DNA of 36,584 nucleotides from an uncultured Roseibacillus sp. (GTDB taxonomy: Bacteria; Verrucomicrobiota; Verrucomicrobiia; Verrucomicrobiales; Akkermansiaceae), in contig CALFBF010000074.1 of assembly GCA_937949965.1 (NCBI GenBank), positions 1 through 36,584 on the forward strand. Reading direction: 5' to 3'. The notes below the pieces were generated by a model. The model did not search any database. It was given only the letters and a program-made list of their open reading frames with translations, and was not told where the DNA came from. The translations under genes and the position numbers were made by a program. Positions 29,679 through 36,584 of the stretch are shown here, one piece after another (positions within the stretch are counted from its first letter, which is position 1; each line of letters opens with the position of its first letter).

Positions 29679-31091
29679 CTACTTAGCACCCTTGCTGAAG
29701 AGGACTGCTGGGATAGTTTTGAGGAGAATTTTAAAGTCCGACCAGAGAGACCAGTTGTCGATGTAGTCGAGGTCCATTTTCACCCAATCATCGAATTTGG
29801 TAATCTGGTTGCGACCACCTGCTTGCCATGTGCAAGTGATTCCGGGTCGCACACTGAGACGGCGGCGGTGCTCCATTCGTTCGAACTTATCAACCTCATA
29901 AATAGGCAAAGGCCGTGGACCGACAAGGCTCATATCTCCTTTGAGAACATTCAAGAGTTGAGGAAGTTCATCGATACTCGTTTTCCGTAACCAAGTTCCA
30001 AATCCAAAGACTCTCGGATCCTTATCCAGCTTAAAAACAGGACCACTCATCTCATTTCCAACGTCTTTCTTAACATCTGCTAAACGAGCCTCGGCATCAG
30101 GAACCATGGTTCGGAACTTATAAATCATGAAGGGCTTACCGTAGCGTCCTGCCCTCTTCTGCTTGAAAAGAATACCTCCTGTAGGGCTTTTCAATTTGAT
30201 TCCGATTGCGGCTAACAACCAGAGAGGAGAACTCAACATAATAATAATAAGAGCTCCAACCTTATCGAACAATGTCTTTGCAAAAAGCGCCCAAGATAGC
30301 TCTGGCGTTGAGCGTAACACCAGCATCGGTTTGCCTGCCATTAAATCAAAATCAGGGCGTGCAATCTGAGTGCGAATGAATCCAGCAGAAATCCAAGCCT
30401 CCACCCCTTGGAGTTCACAAACCTCGATTGCCTTAGCCAACTGCCCAAACTCGGTATGACGGGCTAAGAAAAGCACTCGTCCTACAGATGCTGCTTTGAT
30501 TTTTGCCTCAAAATCTTCGAGAGAAATTTCTCTCAAATCAAGTCGCTCAACAATCTTCCAACCAGCTTGTATTTCCTCAGATGTTTCACTTAAAAACTCC
30601 TCAATTTCTTGATCTCCGCCAGCAAGGATAACAGCCTCTTTCGCATCTTCTGCCCGAACAGCATGCATCACTACACTGCGGGTAGCAGCTTCACGCAGCA
30701 ATAAGAAGACCGAAGCCAAAGGCACTCCAATACCTAGAATTAAGCGGCTAGAAACTGAGATTTTCCAAAAGATAACGAGTAGTCCAACCACCAACCCAAC
30801 GATTACCAAAGCCTGTAGTAATTGAATAATCGAGGTCTTAAGACGCTTTCGAAGCGGGTTTCGGTAAAAGCCAAAAATCTCTAGCACAATGGGTAGAAAA
30901 GGAACAATAATGAACAAGACCCAGACTAAGTCTGAAAGCCCCCCCTGTAGATCGTTCATCGAGCCCATTCCAAATAACCCTCGAATCGGATCACGTAAAA
31001 GAGCCGCAACCCAAAATGACAAGCCAATCAGAACTGCGTCAACAAGCTGCAGAATCTGTATTGAAAGACTTTCTCTCTTACCGTTCTCCAT
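29679..31091 (-). CDS. Polyprenyl glycosylphosphotransferase (bacterial sugar transferase family)
   Basis: N-terminal TM helices; SPTGGILFKQKRAGRYGKPFMIYKFRTMV; LRKTSIDELPQLLNVLKGDMSLVGPRPLP; RLSVRPGITCTWQAGGRN. Confidence 0.94.
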   Translation of the reverse strand: MENGKRESLSIQILQLVDAVLIGLSFWVAALLRDPIRGLFGMGSMNDLQGGLSDLVWVLFIIVPFLPIVLEIFGFYRNPLRKRLKTSIIQLLQALVIVGLVVGLLVIFWKISVSSRLILGIGVPLASVFLLLREAATRSVVMHAVRAEDAKEAVILAGGDQEIEEFLSETSEEIQAGWKIVERLDLREISLEDFEAKIKAASVGRVLFLARHTEFGQLAKAIEVCELQGVEAWISAGFIRTQIARPDFDLMAGKPMLVLRSTPELSWALFAKTLFDKVGALIIIMLSSPLWLLAAIGIKLKSPTGGILFKQKRAGRYGKPFMIYKFRTMVPDAEARLADVKKDVGNEMSGPVFKLDKDPRVFGFGTWLRKTSIDELPQLLNVLKGDMSLVGPRPLPIYEVDKFERMEHRRRLSVRPGITCTWQAGGRNQITKFDDWVKMDLDYIDNWSLWSDFKILLKTIPAVLFSKGAK

Positions 31092-31114
31092 AATCTTTAT
31101 CCGGCACTAAGTTC

Positions 31115-33085
31115 TTATTTGAGAGCGGCTCTCCACTCGATAACCGGAACTGGCTGCGACTGAATACGCGCTCCTTCTAAAAAAGCAATCCGTTGTCGAA
31201 TTGATTTCAAAGTAGGAGCACCCCAACCTGTTCTCGAGAAATTCCTGCGATGACTCTCGGCAAAAGCGGCTTCGGCTTCTTCGAACAAAAACAAAGCCTC
31301 CTCAGGACGGCGGCTTAGACGAGCCTCTTCACCCCGAAGATATAAGTGCCACCCGACTCCAAAAATAACTCCATACTTATTCTCTCTCCGAGCTGCCGCT
31401 TCTAAAGCTTTAAGATGATGTTCCTCCGCTTCCTCAAAGAGACCCAACTCATCCAGTGTGCGGGCGTAACTCGTTAAACTCTCCGCATCTAGGGGATGCC
31501 TCCCAACCACTCGACCCCAATCTTCTTTCGCCAAACTGAAATCAACTTCTCCGGCAATTGCACGTCTCAGTGAATCTCTCGCTACCAGTCTCAAAACATC
31601 GAAAGAAGGAGCCCCTTCACTATATTCCCTCCGCGCCTCTCGAATCCCTCTTCCAGTATCTTTCGCATTTTCCAACTTTATAAAATCATTGATGGCCAAA
31701 ATCTCATTCTTGCCGGCATAAAGGGAATATGCTCCAACAAACAAGACAGCCAAACAAGTAACCTCCTTTGACCATCGCAGGCTAAATTTTATTCGCGTTA
31801 ATCCATCAGGTTTTTGGTTTTTCTGGCAATTACTAGGCCGAGAGCAAGTAATCCCTCCGGCAGCTACCATCGCAAAAGCCATCAGATTAGGAGCGATATG
31901 CAAATTAAAGTCGAAAGCAGCACGGATACATTCTGCCACCAACACGCCGAGTGCAGCTGAACGCAACCAAAGTCCATTCAAAGAACGTTCACTATACACC
32001 TCTGAATCCGTCTCTCTTTTCTTCAAGAGAAGAAAACCCACTACCATCACAAGAACAGCAACAGCTAAAAAACCGATCAATCCATAATCTGCCAAAAGCT
32101 GCAAATAATCCGAATGCGCCATTCTCGCGTTCCCGTACCACCCACCCAGACCATAGAAGAACTTGGGAAACAAATAAGAAAAACTATGAGAACCCATTCC
32201 CATAACAGGGCTTTCGGACCAAATACTAAAGGCTATTCCTGCCATTCCTAGACGCCCACTCTTTGCACCTACAACGGAACCCTCACCTCCACGGTTTTCA
32301 AGAATCTGCTCCCAAAGAAAAACACCTCCGAACACCACCGCAAGCACCACACCAAACAATAGTGAAAATTTCCAGAATTGTCTTTTTGCGGTTTTCTCTT
32401 TGTTACCCATTTCAAATAAAACAACGATTACACTAGCTACTATAGCAACCGCAAACCCCCCTCTCGAATTCGTTAGAAAACAAACAAACATTCCAAGACC
32501 AAACGTCAAAAGCAGAAGAAGCTTAGTCACTGGCGTCCTTTGCGCTATGCCTGCCGCCAAAACAACAGGACAGGCAATCTCCAGAAAACCGGCCAAATAA
32601 TTGCGGTGATAATAGAATCCACTCACCCCTAAGACATCAAGTCGCTGCGAGCTCAAAAAAGCAAATCGCTCATCGACTTGCCATTGATAAACAGCAACCA
32701 CAGAATTCCCAATCACCAATAAAATAAAAAAGCTAAGTAGTAGTCCGCGTCCCGCTCGGCACTGGAGCGCCGATGATGCCGCGAGAAAAACCAACGAACC
32801 CGACGCAACTAAAAACAAATCTATTCTAGCCAAATCCCACACAGGAGAAGCGGCTCCTCGAAAGAGAAAATACCCAACCACTAATGAGAGAATCCCTATC
32901 ACTGGAATGTCATTTCGCCTCGGGCCGAACGCTACACAAATAATAGAGCCAAGCGCCAATGGGGACATCACCAAAGCAAGCCTCGGGATCTGAAAACCAG
33001 TCGCCACCACCCCTGCATAGAGAAAGCCAACCAGCACAATCAGCCACCCCAACATCGAAATCTTCTTATTCTGTACCTCAACCAT
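31115..33085 (-). CDS. O-antigen ligase/polymerase-like membrane protein with soluble TPR-like C-terminus
   Basis: Multi-pass membrane protein with Wzy_C-like block NSRGGFAVAI...MGMGSHSFSYLFPKFFYGLGG...AHSDYLQLLADYGLIGF; C-terminal helical repeat ARTLDELGLFEEAEEHHLKALEAAA. Confidence 0.87.
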   Translation of the reverse strand: MVEVQNKKISMLGWLIVLVGFLYAGVVATGFQIPRLALVMSPLALGSIICVAFGPRRNDIPVIGILSLVVGYFLFRGAASPVWDLARIDLFLVASGSLVFLAASSALQCRAGRGLLLSFFILLVIGNSVVAVYQWQVDERFAFLSSQRLDVLGVSGFYYHRNYLAGFLEIACPVVLAAGIAQRTPVTKLLLLLTFGLGMFVCFLTNSRGGFAVAIVASVIVVLFEMGNKEKTAKRQFWKFSLLFGVVLAVVFGGVFLWEQILENRGGEGSVVGAKSGRLGMAGIAFSIWSESPVMGMGSHSFSYLFPKFFYGLGGWYGNARMAHSDYLQLLADYGLIGFLAVAVLVMVVGFLLLKKRETDSEVYSERSLNGLWLRSAALGVLVAECIRAAFDFNLHIAPNLMAFAMVAAGGITCSRPSNCQKNQKPDGLTRIKFSLRWSKEVTCLAVLFVGAYSLYAGKNEILAINDFIKLENAKDTGRGIREARREYSEGAPSFDVLRLVARDSLRRAIAGEVDFSLAKEDWGRVVGRHPLDAESLTSYARTLDELGLFEEAEEHHLKALEAAARRENKYGVIFGVGWHLYLRGEEARLSRRPEEALFLFEEAEAAFAESHRRNFSRTGWGAPTLKSIRQRIAFLEGARIQSQPVPVIEWRAALK

Positions 33086-34664
33086 TTCCCTGCAGTAAGA
33101 GCTCTCCTCCGTTAATATTCCCTTTATAAGTTCCGCTAAGGATCAGCCCAGCCTTCGTAAGGGATTCTTCAAACTTGACATCCTTCCTAACAAGACTTTC
33201 GTGCACAAAGACTCTTCGCCCTTGCTGTATGTGCTGCCCCACTAAACGGTAAAATTCGTCCGTTCTTCGGTCACCCACTTTCACCACCGAGACTTCCACC
33301 TCAACCGCGTATCTCACATACCTGGCATGGACCGAGTTCAGCGTTCCCATGAGATAGATATCTCCTGCCCGGGCTTCCCCCCGGACAAGCCGAGAGGTTT
33401 GATCGTGATAATCATTCTCTTTGCTCGCCAAAAAAAACATCCCTCCAACGTAATTTGTCACTAAGAGAGCCCCCCCTAAGAACCAAATTTGACGACAAGG
33501 AAAGCGCGGCAACCATAAAGCGAGCGCAAGCCACACCAAGGGAAGCCCTAACAACCACATCTCGGGATTCCCTGGCTCAAAAACAATGATCATAACAAGG
33601 TAACACCCTAGACCTGCCAATACCGCCCACTTTTCAGAACTGTTAGGCAGTTCACCCTTCCGCACACTACGCCAAAGCATTTTCCCCGCAGTTCCAATCA
33701 GAAAAACCACGGTAAACACTCCTAGCAACCAAAATAATATCCAAAGAGAAGAAGTGCCATCAACCATCATTTTTTCTTCCGCTAAGAAACGATAAGGAAA
33801 GAGCTCTTTAGAGAAAAACTCGTAAACTGGCTCCGAGGCCATCAGCACATTGCCTCCCAGTAGACTAACCCCCAATCCAATTGCTCCTTTGGGTAAAGAG
33901 CTAAGCCGAAAAGGTCGTTTCTTACTCAGTTGTTTGCGATCCACTTTGAGTTCTTCCTCAAAAAAATCTGAAAGTTCTCCTCGCTTGGCAAGCGACACCT
34001 TTCTTGTAGGCAAAGCATCTGCGCTCACCTCGCAAACCGAGTAGAGAAGAAGGCCCACCCCGGCACTCACTAAACCCGCAAGCCACTGCCTCTGTATGAA
34101 TAAATCAACCAATCCAATCACCAAAAGCGGTGGTCCTAGCGCTCGGTGAATATTCAAAGCCACCACCACGACAACAGCGTACATAACGCCTCTCACCCAA
34201 GGGCGCCCCCCCTTCCAAAGGAAAAAAAGAGCCAGTACAGAAAGACATCCTAACCACCCCATAGCATAGACTTCTACCTCCCGCGCATAGCGCCAAAACC
34301 CATAGCTGAAAGCGAGACACACCGTCCAAGCTAAGCTCTGCCAATTCCCTGCACCCGTTAACTTCTTAATTAAAAAGTAAAATACGAAAAGGGAACCAAC
34401 AGCCATCACGCCACTGAAAACAGCCAAAACTTCAAACGAACGCTCTTGCTTAGAAAGGACAAAAATCCCTTTTGCCAAGGGGTGATACAGTCGGTGGTTA
34501 GGATGAAATAACTGCCCGTAAGGAAGTTTTTCCACCTCCAAAGCATAGGTAAATGCGTCCTCCGCTTCAGTCCGATTCTCAATAGGGGGAAGACAGAAAA
34601 CACCCAATAGAACGAGAACAACTAAGCTAAAAGAAAAACTTCGCTTCTTGAACGAGGCCATCAT
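33078..34664 (-). CDS. Multi-pass membrane protein, GT-C-fold glycosyltransferase-like
   Basis: Many hydrophobic helices; first extracytoplasmic loop with acidic motif NRTEAEDAFTYALEVEKLPYGQLFHPNHRLYHPL and a soluble C-terminal segment, as in GT-C-type transferases; assignment by topology, not clear family motifs. Confidence 0.6.
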   Translation of the reverse strand: MMASFKKRSFSFSLVVLVLLGVFCLPPIENRTEAEDAFTYALEVEKLPYGQLFHPNHRLYHPLAKGIFVLSKQERSFEVLAVFSGVMAVGSLFVFYFLIKKLTGAGNWQSLAWTVCLAFSYGFWRYAREVEVYAMGWLGCLSVLALFFLWKGGRPWVRGVMYAVVVVVALNIHRALGPPLLVIGLVDLFIQRQWLAGLVSAGVGLLLYSVCEVSADALPTRKVSLAKRGELSDFFEEELKVDRKQLSKKRPFRLSSLPKGAIGLGVSLLGGNVLMASEPVYEFFSKELFPYRFLAEEKMMVDGTSSLWILFWLLGVFTVVFLIGTAGKMLWRSVRKGELPNSSEKWAVLAGLGCYLVMIIVFEPGNPEMWLLGLPLVWLALALWLPRFPCRQIWFLGGALLVTNYVGGMFFLASKENDYHDQTSRLVRGEARAGDIYLMGTLNSVHARYVRYAVEVEVSVVKVGDRRTDEFYRLVGQHIQQGRRVFVHESLVRKDVKFEESLTKAGLILSGTYKGNINGGELLLQGNG

Positions 34665-35398
34665 AAACGAGTCCTATAGAAGATAAAATTGGGAACTGCT
34701 TTGATAATACTCATAATAAAAAACCACCACCCTGGAGCATAATAAGACTTACTTCCCCCTTTTTCTAGAATCCGCAAAATCTTTTGCGCAATCACTTCTG
34801 GCTCGGAAAACAAAGCGTTCTTTTTGATCTGCTCAGTCATTGGAGTATTGACAAAACCAGGCTTCACCAAAGCCACTTTCACCTTCCGATTTTTGAGATA
34901 ACAGCGATGCCTGAGAGCATTCGCGAAAATCTCTAAAGCCCCTTTTTGGGCACCATAGAAACCATTCGATTGGCGTCCGCGATCACCCGCTACTGATCCC
35001 ACCAAAACTAACTGCCCCCCATCGTCATTTTCTCCCAATTTTTCTCCAATGAGCCGTCCTAAAAAAGCAGGTACTGTAAAGTTGACCAACACATTCTGAT
35101 TCCAATCAACCAGCGATGCAAACTCATCACTTAATACCCCCGGTAGAATGACAGCCCGGCACAGATCGTTCCTCTTCTCAATCCACTCCCCTAATTGCTG
35201 ACACTTCTCAACAGCTCCAAAATCAACAACCCGAGTCTCAACCTTAGCCGCGCCTCTCACTTCAGCCTCCGCCGCAACCGTTGCAAGCCTCTCTTTGTTT
35301 CGACCGATCAGATACAGCCGCCATCCTTTCGAAGCGCACTCTTTCGCTAAGGCCGCACCTATCGCCGAGGTTGCACCAATAATTAAAACTGCATTCAT
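34661..35398 (-). CDS. SDR-family oxidoreductase, DprE2-like
   Basis: MNAVLIIGATSAIGAALAKECASKGWRLYLIGRN Rossmann motif; NGFYGAQKGALEIFANALRHR (YxxxK); VKPGFVNTPMT; adjacent to DprE1-like gene. Confidence 0.85.
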   Translation of the reverse strand: MNAVLIIGATSAIGAALAKECASKGWRLYLIGRNKERLATVAAEAEVRGAAKVETRVVDFGAVEKCQQLGEWIEKRNDLCRAVILPGVLSDEFASLVDWNQNVLVNFTVPAFLGRLIGEKLGENDDGGQLVLVGSVAGDRGRQSNGFYGAQKGALEIFANALRHRCYLKNRKVKVALVKPGFVNTPMTEQIKKNALFSEPEVIAQKILRILEKGGSKSYYAPGWWFFIMSIIKAVPNFIFYRTRL

Positions 35399-36584
35399 CG
35401 TAGCATTCTCTCCCAAAACTCTGAAGTAATCTTCGGATCCCTCATTTGCTCTAAGCGCTCCCAAGCGGGGTAGCTTTGTCTGAAAAAATCTGCATCCATG
35501 CGGGCATCCTTAGCAGGATACAAGCGGCCACCAGCCTCCCTCACGATATCATCCATTCGCTCAAAAAGCGCTAGGGTTTCAGAACCTTCCATCGGAAAAT
35601 CCATCGCCAGAGTCCATCCCGCCATTGGAAAAGAAAGCCAACCTGGAGATTGTTGAACGCCAAACTTTTTCAACACAGACAAACAAGCTCCCTGACCAGA
35701 ATCCGTAACAATCTTCTGTAAGCACGCCAACACCTCCCTTTTACCTTTTGGAACAACACATTGATACTGCAAAAATCCGCGCCTCCCGTAGAGACGGTTC
35801 CAATCTCCAATCCCATCCAAAGGGAAAAAATATGAATGAAAAGGCTGCCTGAAAACACCTTCTCGACGAGTAACGGAGTAGACACGGTTAAAGGCCCGAA
35901 TCGTCGATCTATTCAATACGAAATGGGGAGCTTCAACAGGCACTTTCACCGTTTGGCCAGAGCTCCGCGGCATTTCCCCCTCCACAAACCGTCCCCCCAT
36001 AGCCACTCCTTGGCCAGTCTTACTACTAGCCATATCGAGCCAAGCTACCGTCATCGGAAAGTCGCGATCCATCTCTTCGAGAATCTGCATTCCCTCATCT
36101 AGACTCCCAAATCGCCTCGACTCTTGCTCCACCAATCCTTGTCCAACCAGAGAATGCATCTTGATAGTCACTTCTACAATCACTCCAGTTAGACCAAGGC
36201 CCCCAATAGTCGCTTCGAATAATTCTCGATTCTGCTCACGACTGCACAACAACCAGCCATGCTGCGAATGGAACAGCTTAAAACTATCTACCCAATACCC
36301 AAAAGTCCCAGCTTCATGATGATTCTTACCATGAATATCGTTAGCTACAGCCCCTGCGACCGTCACATATTTGGTGCCTGGCACAACCGGCAAAAAATAC
36401 TTCCGAGGCACACTCCACGCTAAAATGTCGCTCAGTGAACACCCGCCCTCGACAGTCAAAAGAGCAGTATCGGCATCAAAACTCAACAAGCCTTGACAGC
36501 GGCACAACGAAACCATCGCACCCCGTTCCGCAGAAAGAAGCGCGCTGTCGCCGTAACTCCTCCCCTTCCCAACTGCCAAATAAC
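35395..36584 (-). CDS. FAD-linked oxidoreductase, DprE1-like (5' end beyond window)
   Basis: GKGRSYGDSALL FAD-binding motif; VPGTKYVTVAGAVANDIHGKNHHEAGTFGYWVDSF; frame stays open to the window edge so the N-terminus is cut off. Confidence 0.85.
   Translation of the reverse strand, partial: YLAVGKGRSYGDSALLSAERGAMVSLCRCQGLLSFDADTALLTVEGGCSLSDILAWSVPRKYFLPVVPGTKYVTVAGAVANDIHGKNHHEAGTFGYWVDSFKLFHSQHGWLLCSREQNRELFEATIGGLGLTGVIVEVTIKMHSLVGQGLVEQESRRFGSLDEGMQILEEMDRDFPMTVAWLDMASSKTGQGVAMGGRFVEGEMPRSSGQTVKVPVEAPHFVLNRSTIRAFNRVYSVTRREGVFRQPFHSYFFPLDGIGDWNRLYGRRGFLQYQCVVPKGKREVLACLQKIVTDSGQGACLSVLKKFGVQQSPGWLSFPMAGWTLAMDFPMEGSETLALFERMDDIVREAGGRLYPAKDARMDADFFRQSYPAWERLEQMRDPKITSEFWERMLR

Overview
The window looks like a bacterial chromosome segment. 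The gene content (DUF1592/DUF1552 and DUF1549/DUF1553/DUF1501 'PSD' cytochrome pairs, serine/threonine kinase with a repeat tail, rplY-pth-rpsF-ssb block) suggests Verrucomicrobiota; the lineage is inferred. Most genes are recognisable by motif: rsgA, a YmdB-like phosphoesterase, a Pkn-type kinase, two unrelated heme/Tat 'PSD' gene pairs, leuD, a Dps-like protein, trhO, a GH13_18 sugar phosphorylase, an Amidase_3 protein, ssb, rpsF, pth, rplY and prs. At the right edge is a tightly overlapping minus-strand cell-envelope glycan cluster. The most interesting items are: (1) a family of TTAA-bounded inverted-repeat elements, with full copies at about 26062-26261 and 29500-29667 and a degenerate partial copy at about 20640-20712; one copy appears nested inside another. 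(2) A DprE1-like/DprE2-like pair coupled to a GT-C-like membrane protein, an O-antigen-ligase-like protein and a polyprenyl glycosylphosphotransferase. This may be a polyprenyl-phosphate-pentose (arabinofuranose-type) glycosylation locus. (3) A truncated LysR/MetR-like fragment downstream of rsgA. (4) A PD-(D/E)XK-like protein with a signal-peptide-like N-terminus directly after a DUF1501 gene. (5) A terminator hairpin squeezed between rplY and pth, and a 50-nt pth/rpsF coding overlap. I found no tRNA, rRNA, CRISPR or prophage signal. All family names come from reading motifs in the translations; no database search was run.
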